From contig NZ_CP027228.1 in assembly GCF_002998925.1 (NCBI RefSeq), forward strand, positions 372,001 through 436,000: DNA of 64,000 nt. Direction: 5' to 3'. Made by a program: the position numbers and the translations under genes. Below the pieces are notes generated by a model. That model made no database searches. It was not told the origin of the DNA and was given only the letters and a program-made list of their open reading frames with translations. The stretch is from Mogibacterium diversum. GTDB taxonomy: Bacteria; Bacillota; Clostridia; Peptostreptococcales; Anaerovoracaceae. Every line of letters begins with the position of its first letter. The first letter of the stretch is position 1. Positions 30,046-40,900 of this stretch are shown piece by piece.

Positions 30046-30279
30046 ATGCACACCGCATTAATGGTTGTTTTACTCATCACTAGTGTGATTCTGATCCTTA
30101 GCATCTTGCTTCAATCAAGCAAGAGTGATGGACTTTCCGGCTCAATTGCTGGAGGTGCAGAACAGCTTTTTGGAAAGAAGAAGAGCAATGGTTATGATGC
30201 AATACTCGCTAGAATTACGACAGTTGTATCGGCTATTTATATCATTGTAGCATTAGTCATCGTAGCAATTTTCAACTAG
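30046..30279 (+). CDS. secG: Preprotein translocase subunit SecG
   Basis: SecG is the small accessory subunit of the SecYEG channel. The 77 residues show the two membrane helices (about 4-22 and 55-76) joined by the conserved LLQSSKSDGLSGSIAGGAE loop. I start it at ATG 30046, which has GGAGGGG seven bases upstream; a longer in-frame reading to 29983 overlaps the promoter and lacks a ribosome site. A strong terminator follows, so the gene is a single-gene unit. Confidence 0.93.
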   Translation: MHTALMVVLLITSVILILSILLQSSKSDGLSGSIAGGAEQLFGKKKSNGYDAILARITTVVSAIYIIVALVIVAIFN

Positions 30280-30321
30280 TATTTATACAAAAATACAGTA
30301 AATTAACAGATTGTTTATGTT

Positions 30322-30360
30322 GATATACAGAGGTTTGGGATTAAGCCTCTGTATATCTTT
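30322..30360 (+). terminator. secG terminator
   Basis: GATATACAGAGG (30322-30333) pairs perfectly with CCTCTGTATATC (30346-30357) and is followed by TTT and an AT-rich tail. Confidence 0.8.
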
Positions 30361-30423
30361 AATATATTTTTATTTTATTATTTAGGAATTTGAGATTTTT
30401 CTCACATTTCAAGGAGGTTTATT

Positions 30424-32442
30424 ATGGCGATTAAGTGGATGGTTCCTGCTGCGGCATTAATCGGTCTGCTTGTAGCTTTCGCACTTGCTTCGTGGGTAGG
30501 TAAGGCGCCGGAAGGTACAGACAGAATGAAGGAAATATCCGGCTACATCAGGGAAGGCGCATTTGCATTTCTGAAGAGAGAATATAAGACGATGGTAATC
30601 GTAATCGTTGCATTGTTCATTCTCATTGGATTTGCAATTAATTGGACATCTGCGGTTCTCTATGTTTGCGGTGCTCTGCTTTCTGTACTTGCAGGATTCT
30701 TTGGTATGAATGTTGCTACAAAAGGTAATGTAAGAACAGCCAATGCTGCTATGGAATCAGGTATGCCACGAGCTCTCAAAATTGCATTTAGAAGTGGTGC
30801 GGTAATGGGACTTTGTGTTGCAGGACTAGGACTTTTAGGACTAGGTGTCGTTGTAGTTGTTCTTGATTTAGCAACTATAATGCAGTGCATTACGAGCTTT
30901 GGATTAGGAGCTTCATCGATGGCCCTATTTGGGCGTGTAGGTGGAGGTATTTACACTAAAGCAGCCGACGTTGGTGCAGACCTTGTAGGTAAGGTAGAAG
31001 CAGGTATTCCTGAGGACGATCCAAGAAACCCTGCTGTTATTGCGGATAATGTTGGAGATAATGTAGGTGACGTTGCTGGAATGGGATCTGACCTATTTGA
31101 ATCATACGTTGGATCTATTATTTCCGCTGTAACTCTAGCTGCCGTTGCCGTTGATGCTTCTGGTGTTACTGGAACTTTTACAGAGGCAACTGCCGCGATA
31201 TTCCCACTACTTATTTCTGCTGTTGGTATTATCGCATCAGTTATTGGCGTAATGTGTGTAAGGGGAAGCGCAAATGTTAACCCTGCTAAATCATTAAATG
31301 TTGGAACTTATGTGAGCAGTGCAATTGTAATTATCGGCTCACTTGTATTAAGTAACAAGCTTTTAGGATCACTTACTTACGCATATGCGATTATCGCGGG
31401 TCTTTTGGTCGGTGTTATTATAGGAGCCATCACAGAGGTCTATACTTCAGATTCATATAGATTTGTTAAGAAGATCGCTGAACAGTCGCAGACCGGCTCG
31501 GCTACTACAATCATTAGTGGGTTTGGTGTTGGAATGAGCTCAACTTTCTGGCCAATTATCTTTATCTGTGTAGGAATTATAGTTGCGTACAACTTTGCAG
31601 GACTATACGGCATTGCGCTAGCTGCTGTAGGCATGTTATCTACAACAGGTATGACAGTTGCTGTAGATGCTTATGGACCAGTTTCTGACAATGCTGGTGG
31701 TATTGCTGAAATGTCAGAGCTACCTGAAAGCGTAAGAGAGATAACTGATACTCTCGATTCTGTTGGTAATACAACGGCTGCTATTGGTAAAGGATTTGCC
31801 ATTGGATCAGCTGCTCTTACAGCACTTGCATTATTTGCATCATTTGCTGTTTCGGCAAAATTAAACCAGATTAGCTTACTTGATCCACTGGTAATTGTCG
31901 GGCTGTTCATCGGAGCTATGCTTCCATTCTTGTTCTCAGCTATGACCATGAATTCGGTTGGAAAAGCTGCTAATGAGATGATTGAAGAGGTAAGACGTCA
32001 GTTCCGTGAAAATAAGGGCATTATGGAAGGTAGTGCAAAGCCAGACTATGCTAGATGTGTTCACATCTCAACAGGTGCTGCTCTTCATGAGATGATTGCC
32101 CCAGGTCTACTAGCTATCGTTGCACCTTTGTTGATTGGCTTGTTACTTGGTACCCAAGCTCTCGGTGGAATGCTTGCTGGTTCACTTGCATCAGGAGTTC
32201 TTTTAGCAATCATGATGGCTAACGCTGGTGGTGCATGGGACAACGCAAAGAAATATGTTGAGAGTGGAGCATATGGCGGAAAGGGAAGTGAGACTCACAA
32301 GGCTACAGTTGTTGGTGATACTGTTGGTGATCCATTCAAGGATACATCTGGTCCATCAATCAATATACTTATTAAGCTTATGACTATCGTTTCTCTTGTA
32401 TTCGCACCTGTGTTCGTTCATTTTGGTGGAATCCTCTTTTAA
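30424..32442 (+). CDS. hppA: Membrane-bound ion-pumping pyrophosphatase
   Basis: This 672-residue, roughly 16-helix integral membrane enzyme hydrolyses pyrophosphate and pumps H+ and/or Na+ out of the cytoplasm. The substrate motifs are DVGADLVGKVEAGIPEDDP (about 180-198) and DNVGDNVGDVAG (about 208-219). The later motif GNTTAAIGKG carries Ala where K+-independent enzymes have Lys, so it should be a K+-dependent type; whether it moves Na+ or H+ cannot be read with certainty. It has a strong AAGGAGG site, lies alone between terminators and fits an anaerobe saving energy from biosynthetic pyrophosphate. Confidence 0.95.
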   Translation: MAIKWMVPAAALIGLLVAFALASWVGKAPEGTDRMKEISGYIREGAFAFLKREYKTMVIVIVALFILIGFAINWTSAVLYVCGALLSVLAGFFGMNVATKGNVRTANAAMESGMPRALKIAFRSGAVMGLCVAGLGLLGLGVVVVVLDLATIMQCITSFGLGASSMALFGRVGGGIYTKAADVGADLVGKVEAGIPEDDPRNPAVIADNVGDNVGDVAGMGSDLFESYVGSIISAVTLAAVAVDASGVTGTFTEATAAIFPLLISAVGIIASVIGVMCVRGSANVNPAKSLNVGTYVSSAIVIIGSLVLSNKLLGSLTYAYAIIAGLLVGVIIGAITEVYTSDSYRFVKKIAEQSQTGSATTIISGFGVGMSSTFWPIIFICVGIIVAYNFAGLYGIALAAVGMLSTTGMTVAVDAYGPVSDNAGGIAEMSELPESVREITDTLDSVGNTTAAIGKGFAIGSAALTALALFASFAVSAKLNQISLLDPLVIVGLFIGAMLPFLFSAMTMNSVGKAANEMIEEVRRQFRENKGIMEGSAKPDYARCVHISTGAALHEMIAPGLLAIVAPLLIGLLLGTQALGGMLAGSLASGVLLAIMMANAGGAWDNAKKYVESGAYGGKGSETHKATVVGDTVGDPFKDTSGPSINILIKLMTIVSLVFAPVFVHFGGILF

Positions 32443-32469
32443 GGGACAATAAGTGTCAATATTAAATGT

Positions 32470-32500
32470 AAGGACATGTACTAATGTACATGTCCTTTTA
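32470..32500 (+). terminator. hppA terminator
   Basis: AAGGACATGTAC (32470-32481) pairs perfectly with GTACATGTCCTT (32486-32497) around TAAT, followed by TTTTA when read through the arm. Confidence 0.85.
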
Positions 32501-32545
32501 TAATGAAAATACTTAATTTTGTACGAAATGAGGTTTTCAGTCTTG

Positions 32546-32574
32546 TTGAATAAAATAACAAAAAATGATAAAAT
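32546..32574 (+). promoter_or_regulatory. pheST promoter
   Basis: TTGAAT (32546-32551) and TAAAAT (32569-32574) are 17 bp apart, with TG one base before the -10. Only about 48 bases of leader remain before pheS, too few for a T-box riboswitch. Confidence 0.6.
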
Positions 32575-32622
32575 ATTTGGGTATATTTTTAAGATAGCAT
32601 GCTTACAAGGAGGGCTTAAGTT

Positions 32623-33660
32623 ATGCATAGTAGATTAGAAGAAATACGTGAAAATGGGCTTTTACGTATTGCAAATGCTGAAAGTGTTGAAGCTTTACAA
32701 AATGTTCGTAGAGAGCTTACAGGAAAAAAAGGGGCGTTAACTGACGTACTCAAGAACCTTGGGAAGCTTGAACCAGAGATGAGAAAATCAGTTGGAATGA
32801 AGGCAAATGAAATTAAAAATTTCTTTGCAGAAAAGATTAGTGAGAGAGAAGAAGAACTCGTCGCATCAAAATCTGCTGTAGATGAGAAAATAGATCTTAC
32901 TTTACCTGGCACACCTATAAAGAGCGGTGCGCTTCATCCAATCACTCAGATGTGCTACGATCTTAACGATGCCTTTCTCTCCTTGGGCTTTGAGATATTT
33001 AGCGAGAATGACATTAGTAGTGAGAAGTATGCTTTTGACAACTTGAATTTCCCTGCTGATCACCCGGCAAGACAGATGATGGATACATACTGGATTGAAG
33101 GTACGGAGAACAAGAACGGAACAGATAGACTTTGTCTTAGACCTCATCTAACTGGTGCTTCAGTTAGACGCTTGCTTGAGGTTGGTGCTCCAACGCGATT
33201 TGTTTATCCTGGTCGTGTATATCGAAATGAAAATACAGATGCTAGACATGAAAGAGCTTTTTTTCAGTATGAGGCTCTAATTGTTGATAAGGACTTATCT
33301 TTTTCATCAGGAAAGGTAATGATAGAGACTATTCTTGAAAAGGTATTCGGCAGGAAGATAAACGTTCGCATGCGTGAAGGCTTCTTCCCATTTACTGAAC
33401 CTGGATATGAAATCGATATGGAATGCCTCGTATGCGGTGGTAAGGGCTGTAGAGTGTGTAATCAGAATGGATGGATTGAAGTTATGCCAGGTGGTGTTAT
33501 CCATCCAAATGTTCTTAGGGCTGCTAACCTCGACCCTGATGTGTGGACTGGTTTCTACACCAACATTGGTCTAGATAGACTTGTTATGATGCGCTACGGA
33601 GTAGATGATGTTAGACTTTTCCATAGTGCTGACCTTAGATTCTTAGAGCAGTTCAAGTAG
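32623..33660 (+). CDS. pheS: Phenylalanyl-tRNA synthetase alpha chain
   Basis: PheS is the catalytic alpha subunit of the alpha2beta2 enzyme that charges tRNA-Phe. In its 345 residues the N-terminal coiled coil (1-85) contacts tRNA, and the class II core follows: motif 1 (NFPADHPARQMMDTYW), motif 2 (RVYRNENTDARHERAFFQYE) and motif 3 (GLDRLVMMRYG near 317). A CLVCGGKGCRVCNQNGW insert (about 268-284) has four cysteines and may bind metal. It has the ideal AGGAGGG site and is followed nine bases later by pheT. Confidence 0.97.
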   Translation: MHSRLEEIRENGLLRIANAESVEALQNVRRELTGKKGALTDVLKNLGKLEPEMRKSVGMKANEIKNFFAEKISEREEELVASKSAVDEKIDLTLPGTPIKSGALHPITQMCYDLNDAFLSLGFEIFSENDISSEKYAFDNLNFPADHPARQMMDTYWIEGTENKNGTDRLCLRPHLTGASVRRLLEVGAPTRFVYPGRVYRNENTDARHERAFFQYEALIVDKDLSFSSGKVMIETILEKVFGRKINVRMREGFFPFTEPGYEIDMECLVCGGKGCRVCNQNGWIEVMPGGVIHPNVLRAANLDPDVWTGFYTNIGLDRLVMMRYGVDDVRLFHSADLRFLEQFK

Positions 33661-33669
33661 GAGGGCATT

Positions 33670-36096
33670 ATGAAAGTATCACTAAATTGGGTAAAAAAAT
33701 ATATAGACATACCTGCGGAATTGACGAATTCTCAGATTGCATACGATTTAACCATGAGAACTGTAGAGGTTGAAGATGTTGTTGATACTGCTGAAAAGTT
33801 CCATGACATTGTCGTGGGAAAGATTACTGCAGTAAATGCTCATCCTAATGCAGATAAACTCAGAATTTGTATGGTAGATATAGGTGAATCCGAGGATGTA
33901 CAGATTGTTTGTGGCGGGTCAAATTTGTACGAGGGCGAAAAGGTTGTTGTATCTAAGCCCGGTGCAGAGGTTTACTGGCATGGTGAAAGTGAACTCATGA
34001 AGATCAAGGAGACGAAGATGCGTGGAGTAGCTTCGTATGGTATGATCTGCGGAGCCGAGGAGGTTTATCTTGAAGATCTATATCCTGCAGATGATCCTAC
34101 TGTAATTGTTGACCTCGGAGATATTGATGCAACTCCTGGACAGAACATAGCAGATGTTATTGGTATGAACGATACTGTTCTTGAGATTGATAATAAATCG
34201 CTTACCAATAGACCTGATTTATGGGGGCACTATGGGATTGCAAGGGAACTAGCTGCAATTTACAAACTCCCTTTGAAGCCTCTTGATGAATTTGTTGTAC
34301 CGGAAGGATTACGGGAATATGAAGTTGAAATAGACTGTACTGAAAAATGCTATAGATATGCCTGCCTAGAGATTAGAAACTTATCTGTAAAAGATTCGCC
34401 TCTATGGATGAAAACCGCTATTATAAACGGTGGTATGAGACCAATCAATGCCATTGTCGATATAACCAACTATATAATGCTTAGTGTTGGACAGCCAACA
34501 CACGCATTTGATAGAACTCACGTTACAGGTGAGAAGATTGTTGTTAGAAACGCTAAGTCTGATGAGAAACTGGAACTTCTCGATGGAGAAAATATTGAGC
34601 TTACTCATGAAGATCTGGTAATTTGCGATATTGAAGGACCTATTGCGCTAGCAGGAATCAGAGGTGGCAAGAAGGACTCTATACTTGATGATACAGTTGA
34701 TGTTGTGCTTGAAGTGGCAAACTTTACAGCAGGAGCAATCAGAAATACAGGAAAACGTTTTGATGAGAAGACAGATGCTTCAATTAGGTATGAGAAAGGA
34801 ATCGATACACAGAGGGTAGATCAGGGACTTGCTCTTGGGATTAAGCTATTTAAGGAAATATTCCCTGAGGCTGAATTCACAGCCTTTAAGGATGTAAATC
34901 CAATAGAAACAAAGAGGGCTGAAGTTGATTTGACAAAAGATTTCCTTGATACTAGACTTGGAAAAGTCCTGGATGATAATGAAATATCAGATACTTTGGG
35001 TCGTTTAGGCTTTGATGTTGAATTCAAAAATGGCGTATTCCATACTGTAGCACCTACATGGCGTTCAACAGGCGATATCTCGATGAGAGATGATGTGCTT
35101 GGTGAGATTGCAAGGCTGGTTGGTTACGAAAATTTTGAAGCAAAGCCACTACCTGTTAATTTTGAAAATGCAGTTCATCAAATTGAAATGGATCTTAACA
35201 GACATCTCAGAGAGCATCTAGCCTTTAGATGTGGTTTCAACGAGATATTTACTTATCCTTGGATTGATGAGAAGTATATAAAAGCCGCAAAGATTGATAT
35301 GGCAAAGGGAGTTAGACTAGCGACACCTCCGGCTCCAGAGCTAGCAACTTTGAGACAGTCATTAGTACCTGGTGCTCTTGAAGCTGTCGTAAAGAACCTT
35401 AGGTATTACGATGAATTTAAGATTTTCGAGGTTGCTGAAGTATTTGAAAAGGGTGAATTCCACCCGTCATCAGAAGATGAAACACTACCAATCCACAAGC
35501 TTATGCTTACAGGTGCAGTAGTTGGCAAGGATGCAAAATCTTTATTCTTTGATGCGAAGGGAGTAGTGGAGTCCCTGCCAAGATACTGTCATATGAATGG
35601 ATATCAGTTTAAGCAAGTCGAGAAACCATCTTGGGCCGATTCGGAAGTATACCTTAATATCCTAAATGATGATAAAGAGATTGTTGGATCGCTTGGCCTG
35701 GTTTCAGTTGCTACACTTTCTGATGCAGGTGTAAAGAAAGCTAGTGCTGCTGTATTTGAGCTAGATGTTAAGAAGCTGGTTCCATTTACATCAAGAACTA
35801 ATGAATTTGAGCATTTGCCACAATTCCCACTTGTAGAGGAAGATTTATCGCTTTTAGCAGATGAAGATGTCAAATGGGAAGATATATATGAAGCAATCAA
35901 ATATATGGCTAAGGAGGTTAGCTTCATAGAAGAATACAGAGGATCTCAAATCCCAGAAGGCAAGAAGTCCATCATGATTCGTATCAAGCTTGGAAATGAT
36001 GATAGTACTATGACCGCTAAGCAGATTGAGAAGAAGACTAAGAATATCTTAAATGTACTTGCCAAGAAGACTGGCGTTACTCTCAGAGAAGAGTAA
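33670..36096 (+). CDS. pheT: Phenylalanyl-tRNA synthetase beta chain
   Basis: PheT is the large beta subunit, which edits mischarged Tyr-tRNA and supports the alpha subunit. The 808 residues hold the tRNA-binding EMAP-like domain (about 40-150), the B5 domain, the B3/B4 editing region and the C-terminal anticodon-binding domain ending in KKTKNILNVLAKKTG. AGGAGGG precedes the ATG. Co-transcribed with pheS and closed by a strong terminator. Confidence 0.96.
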   Translation: MKVSLNWVKKYIDIPAELTNSQIAYDLTMRTVEVEDVVDTAEKFHDIVVGKITAVNAHPNADKLRICMVDIGESEDVQIVCGGSNLYEGEKVVVSKPGAEVYWHGESELMKIKETKMRGVASYGMICGAEEVYLEDLYPADDPTVIVDLGDIDATPGQNIADVIGMNDTVLEIDNKSLTNRPDLWGHYGIARELAAIYKLPLKPLDEFVVPEGLREYEVEIDCTEKCYRYACLEIRNLSVKDSPLWMKTAIINGGMRPINAIVDITNYIMLSVGQPTHAFDRTHVTGEKIVVRNAKSDEKLELLDGENIELTHEDLVICDIEGPIALAGIRGGKKDSILDDTVDVVLEVANFTAGAIRNTGKRFDEKTDASIRYEKGIDTQRVDQGLALGIKLFKEIFPEAEFTAFKDVNPIETKRAEVDLTKDFLDTRLGKVLDDNEISDTLGRLGFDVEFKNGVFHTVAPTWRSTGDISMRDDVLGEIARLVGYENFEAKPLPVNFENAVHQIEMDLNRHLREHLAFRCGFNEIFTYPWIDEKYIKAAKIDMAKGVRLATPPAPELATLRQSLVPGALEAVVKNLRYYDEFKIFEVAEVFEKGEFHPSSEDETLPIHKLMLTGAVVGKDAKSLFFDAKGVVESLPRYCHMNGYQFKQVEKPSWADSEVYLNILNDDKEIVGSLGLVSVATLSDAGVKKASAAVFELDVKKLVPFTSRTNEFEHLPQFPLVEEDLSLLADEDVKWEDIYEAIKYMAKEVSFIEEYRGSQIPEGKKSIMIRIKLGNDDSTMTAKQIEKKTKNILNVLAKKTGVTLREE

Positions 36097-36138
36097 TCAG
36101 GTGATGATTACGAACTAGACATGTGGTTTAAATTAATA

Positions 36139-36168
36139 AGGTCACTGCTTCGCCGCAGTGACCTTTTG
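36139..36168 (+). terminator. pheST terminator
   Basis: AAGGTCACTGC pairs perfectly with GCAGTGACCTT around TTCGCC, followed by TT and G. Confidence 0.85.
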
Positions 36169-36270
36169 TTATAAATAATGGAGTTATTTTTCATTACTGG
36201 AAAAGTATTTGTGAGTACTATAGACATTTGTAGCAGTAATATGTGATGAGGTTAGAAGCAGAATCTAAAA

Positions 36271-36915
36271 CTAATCTGCAGAACGCATCAAGAGAACCTT
36301 GCCCTTATGTACTGAAATATGAGCCTGGTTAAGAATAATCTCATTTGAAATACAAAGTGTCGATGCTCGAGATATTGAGGCGTTATCGAGGTTATATTTA
36401 GCTCCGGTGATTGAAATGCCATCAGCAGCTGAATCTAATGATACAAGCGAAAAGAATCTGTAGTTAGAAATTGGTGTGAGAATCGTTGTACTACATGATT
36501 CGCCATCAAGCAGCTGCATAGAATTTTTTTCATCCATGAATTCGAGATGATCGAGTTTGCCAAGATATTTTTCAAGTAGACCTACATTACCAAGCGTATG
36601 ATCTAGCCTGCCACCTATTCCACCATACACTGTTATGTCTCTAATACCCAGTTCGATTGCGTGATTGATAGCAGCTTCAGTATCAGTGAAATCCTTCTCA
36701 GACGGTAGTGTGATATAAAGGCAATCAAGGCGGTTGCTATTAATTGTGGAATCGAAATCCCCGATTACGCAGTCTGGCATTATGCCATATGTCTTCGCTA
36801 TATCTACACCGCCATCTGCACATATAATGTAGTCGCTAATACTCGAGATAGCATTTAAATGTGATACATCTATCTTCTCAACAAATGATAGGATAATTAA
36901 AGCTTTATTATACAT
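36271..36915 (-). CDS. thiN: Thiamine pyrophosphokinase
   Basis: ThiN transfers pyrophosphate from ATP to thiamine, making the cofactor ThDP. The 214-residue length is typical. Motifs seen are CADGGVDIAKTYGIMPDCVIG at about 32-52 with the acidic GDFDS right after it, SEKDFTDTEAA (about 73-83), the nucleotide loop GGIGGRLDHTLGN (about 98-110) and a C-terminal beta domain. In Bacillus it lies in a different cluster; here it stands alone on the minus strand, divergent from the DUF975 gene. GGTG acts as a weak ribosome site. Confidence 0.92.
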   Translation of the reverse strand: MYNKALIILSFVEKIDVSHLNAISSISDYIICADGGVDIAKTYGIMPDCVIGDFDSTINSNRLDCLYITLPSEKDFTDTEAAINHAIELGIRDITVYGGIGGRLDHTLGNVGLLEKYLGKLDHLEFMDEKNSMQLLDGESCSTTILTPISNYRFFSLVSLDSAADGISITGAKYNLDNASISRASTLCISNEIILNQAHISVHKGKVLLMRSAD

Positions 36916-36999
36916 AGTGTCACCTTGTCCTTAAATCTTGAATTACTACTTTCAGTATATTACAATTAGAGACGATTCTAAACTAGAAAGTGAGTAATA

Positions 37000-37839
37000 A
37001 TGACTGAAAATAATAATCATTACATTGTTCAAGAGGATCTAGGTGAGATCAGATACCTATCGATAATGCATATGAAGGATACTATGATTCAATATATCTT
37101 AGGGATCGTTATATTTTATGTATTTATGGATTTGGTACCTGCCGTCTTAGGTTTCTTTGTGCCTAGATCATACTTCAAGGTTGTTACAGGTGATATTGAT
37201 CCCAAACTTCTAGCACAATTGCCAGATCTTGCGTTTTCATCTTTTATATATGTAGCTGCGCTCGGAGGCGTTCTTATGCTTGGGCGTTCATTCTATATAT
37301 TGCGATACCTAAGAAATAATCAAATCGACTACCCGTCAATTCTCGATGGAGTTAGATTTTTCTTTAGTGCCACGCTCATTTATATAATCCAGATGACTGC
37401 GATATCAATACTAACAATGTTTTTGATAGTGCCAGGAGTGATTGCGTTTTACATGTTTAGGCAGGCATTCAACGTATTAGCTGAGGATCCATCGAAAAGT
37501 GCAGTGAGCTGCCTAGCAGAAAGTAGGAGGTTGATGGAGGGAAATAAGTTTCGTTTGTTTCAGCTAGACATGACATATATCCCGTTCATAATATTTTCCA
37601 GCCTACCACTAGTACTGTTTTCATATATGGGAATGCCTGAGGTGGGGAACTATACGAAATTAGTTGCAATTTTCATTACATTCATACTTAAACTCCCTAT
37701 ATATCATGCAATGGGGAATTTATTCTTTGGAGAGACGGTATTTTATGAACTAATGGTTGCAAAGGGCTTTAGTAATTTTATTTATAAGGGAGAAGCTGTT
37801 TTTCGAGCAGGTGCAAGAGCTAAGTACTTTAAGAAATAA
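37000..37839 (+). CDS. DUF975-like integral membrane protein
   Basis: A 279-residue membrane protein with about six hydrophobic segments. The central region (IVPGVIAFYMFRQAFNVLAED then ESRRLMEGNKFRLFQLDMTYIPF, about 147-199) matches the conserved core of DUF975 proteins, whose function is unknown. The weak GTGAG upstream gives no strong ribosome site. It shares an 84-bp divergent control region with thiN, but no functional link is evident. Confidence 0.7.
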   Translation: MTENNNHYIVQEDLGEIRYLSIMHMKDTMIQYILGIVIFYVFMDLVPAVLGFFVPRSYFKVVTGDIDPKLLAQLPDLAFSSFIYVAALGGVLMLGRSFYILRYLRNNQIDYPSILDGVRFFFSATLIYIIQMTAISILTMFLIVPGVIAFYMFRQAFNVLAEDPSKSAVSCLAESRRLMEGNKFRLFQLDMTYIPFIIFSSLPLVLFSYMGMPEVGNYTKLVAIFITFILKLPIYHAMGNLFFGETVFYELMVAKGFSNFIYKGEAVFRAGARAKYFKK

Positions 37840-37897
37840 ATGAATTGAGTCGATAAGAAAATCTAAAACTAAGACTGAAATATCAGCTAATTAATAA

Positions 37898-37930
37898 AGC
37901 GGGGAACCTCATATTGAGAACCCCCGCTAT
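37898..37930. terminator. Bidirectional terminator between DUF975 and PBP genes
   Basis: AGCGGGG (37898-37904) pairs with CCCCGCT (37922-37928), with a further CTC/GAG inner pairing. It lies between two convergent genes and probably serves both, although T-runs are short. Confidence 0.65.
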
Positions 37931-37974
37931 TTACATGTGTAATTATGTAAAAAACATATTGCTACAAAGGTTAA

Positions 37975-40900
37975 TTATGGATTACTAGGCTGACCTTGGT
38001 TGTTTCCTTGATTATTACCCTGATTACCTTGGTTGCCTTGATTGCCCTGATTACCTTGGTTATTGCCTTGGTTACCCTGGTTGTTACCTTGGTTATTGGA
38101 ATTATTATTGCTACTCTGAGGTTGATTAGTTTGTTCCTGTTCTTCCTCGATAATCTCAGTTTCTTCAGATTCTTCGTCAGGTTTATTGCCTAATCCACCT
38201 TCTGTTCCCTTGGTGAAATATTCTCCGTTCTTATGTACAACATTAGAAGGGGCTGGCTTGTAGGAGCCTTTTCTAATATTAGGAACATTACGCATAATCC
38301 TCGACCACAGGCTTGCAGCAGAAACTGATGAAGAGGTTAGAGGTATATTTACATCGGTACCAATCCATAGTGAAGCTGCGTATTTTGGTGTGATTCCATC
38401 AAACCATATATCGTAGTTGCTGCTTGTGGTACCTGTCTTACCACCAACTTCAACACCAGAGATAGCTGCATTTGATCCTGTACCACCATTTACAACTGAC
38501 TTAAGCATTGTAACCATAATGTAAGCAACACCTTCATCTAGAACCTTATGCTTCTTCTTTTCAGTTGTAAGAATTGTACGACCATCTCTATCAACAACTT
38601 TTGTAAAGACCCTGTTCTCTACACGAACACCACCGTTAGGGAAGGTAGCATATGCCTCCGCCATCTCGTAAGGTGAAACGCCTTTTGACAGACCGCCGAG
38701 AGCAAGTGCAGCAGGATTCATATCACCATTTGCTGACTTGTTGAGTGTACTAATTCCATATTTTTCAACCATACTAGCAGAATAATCTGCACCAATCTGC
38801 TCATATAATTTTACAGCAACAACGTTTGTCGACGTCTGCATACCCTTACGCATAGTCATAGGCCCAGAGTATCTATTGTTTGAATTCTTAGGCCAAATTC
38901 TGCCGTTAATCTTAATTGGTTCATCGATAATAACCGACGCGGCAGTTAGATAGTCACCGTAATTATCTGTTCCTTGCTTATCGTTACCTGGGTCGACAAG
39001 TGGATACTTCTGACCTTGCTCCGCATACTCATAACTTCTCTGGAGTGCCGCACTGTATACTGCGAGAGGTTTTATTGAAGAACCAGGCTGTCTAGGGTTA
39101 ATAGCGCGATTATATAGTTGTTTTCCAGTAACACCACGACCACCGACCATAGCCTTTACTTTTCCGGTACCAACTTCAGTGATTACCATAGCTCCTTGTG
39201 GCTGAATAACTTTATCCTGAAGTATGTATAGCTTGTCAGTGAAAGCTGGATTTCCATCAACAGTAGTGACAAGTTTGCTGTTATTCTTTATAAACTTAGC
39301 ACTGATCACAAGATTGCCAGATTTATCCATGGACTTGCTATTGCTTGGAATGTTGATATATCCGCCTGGAACTATATATAAGCTACTATTTTCTATTACA
39401 TATGAAGGCTTTAGCTCAAGGCTATAATCAGTACCATTAGCCGTTGACGTCTTGTAAATATTTAGTCGCTTGTTCTTGTAGAGTGTGATTGAACCATCGG
39501 CGTTATTCTTGTACTCGCCATCCTGAAGTACGAATTTGTCGTCTTGAATCATATTATCGTATGCATAGAGTGTAATAGAACCTTTATCACTTACGATATT
39601 TCCTGAACTGTCTTTTTTAAGTCCAGTTAGTGAAGGGAAGTAGCTACCTTCATTAAATCCATCTTCAACAGCTTTCTGAGCCTTGGAATCCATGGTTGAG
39701 TATATCTTTAGACCACCATTGTAAACCATGTCATGAGCACTCTTGTAGTCTAGCTTGTACTTCTTCATAAGTGCTTTGATTACCTGGTTCACAGTATAAT
39801 CAGTGAAATAAGAAGAGCTTGCATCGCTTCCCGAGCTCAATGAAGGGTTTAGGAAATCTACAAGATTAGCAGATTTATTATCCTCGTATTGGGCTTTTGT
39901 GATATACCCCTGATCGTACATAAGCTTAAGTGCAATCTGACGACGCGATTTTGAAATATCGTTCGCAATGTACGTCTTTCCACCAACCTTAATAGGAGTT
40001 GAAGTTTCTCTCGATGCTAGTGGAGAATCTGTATTTTGAACGAGTGAATAAGTATCTGGGGACTGTGGCATAGCAGCGAGTGCGGCACTTTCCTTTATGG
40101 AAAGTTCGCTTACACTCTTTGAAAAATAAGTCTTTGAAGCATTTTCAATACCGTAATTACCATACCCAAAGTAAATGCTGTTTACATATGCCGCAAAAAT
40201 CTCTTTTTTAGTCAGAGTTTTCTCAATTTTAGCAGCATAATACATCTCTAGGATTTTACGACGAACTGATCTCTGACTCTTGATATTTGGGAGATACACG
40301 TTTCTTGCTAACTGCTGAGTAAGTGTACTAGTACCACGAATGTTACCATGTCCAAAGGAGGAGACTATAGCGCCGGCCATTCTCGTCCAATTGAAACCGT
40401 GATGCTTCCAGAATGTCTTGTCCTCAAGAGCTACAAATGCATCAACTGTGTGTTTTGGGATGTCTTTGTACTTAATGATAGTACGACTTTCTCCATTATT
40501 GACACTTCCAACACGCTTGCCAGTATCATCATAGATGATCGTATCTGTAGATATTTGATCATAGATTTTTGTTGGATCAATCTTAGGTGCAAAAGCTATA
40601 ACTGCAGCCGCATAGATTGTAAACATAAGTGTCATGGCTATGCCCATCACAATAAAATTGCGAATAGCGTATTTTTTACTAAAAACACGAGCCTTATTCT
40701 TAATTTTTTTACCTGCTACCATAATATATTCACCAGCTCCAGGGGTGTAATACGGATTAGGCTTAGTAAATACTCGTTTTATAAACTGAACAGGGTGCCT
40801 AAAATCTCTCTTTAGGTTAAAACGAACGCCTTCGTCACGTGTTTTTGCTTTCTGCTCTTGTTTTAAAAGTTTCTTTTCTTCTTTTGCTCTTTTTCGTATT

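Noticed and set aside
32501..32622. T-box leader before pheS
   Set aside because: The distance from promoter to gene is about 48 bases, and no T-box or specifier hairpin is visible.
38000..38110. Tandem DNA repeat as a separate mobile or regulatory repeat
   Set aside because: It is simply the coding sequence of the NQG-rich tail of the penicillin-binding protein.
40348..40815. 155-codon open frame on the plus strand inside the penicillin-binding protein gene
   Set aside because: It is antisense to the conserved glycosyltransferase region and has no ribosome site or recognisable domain.
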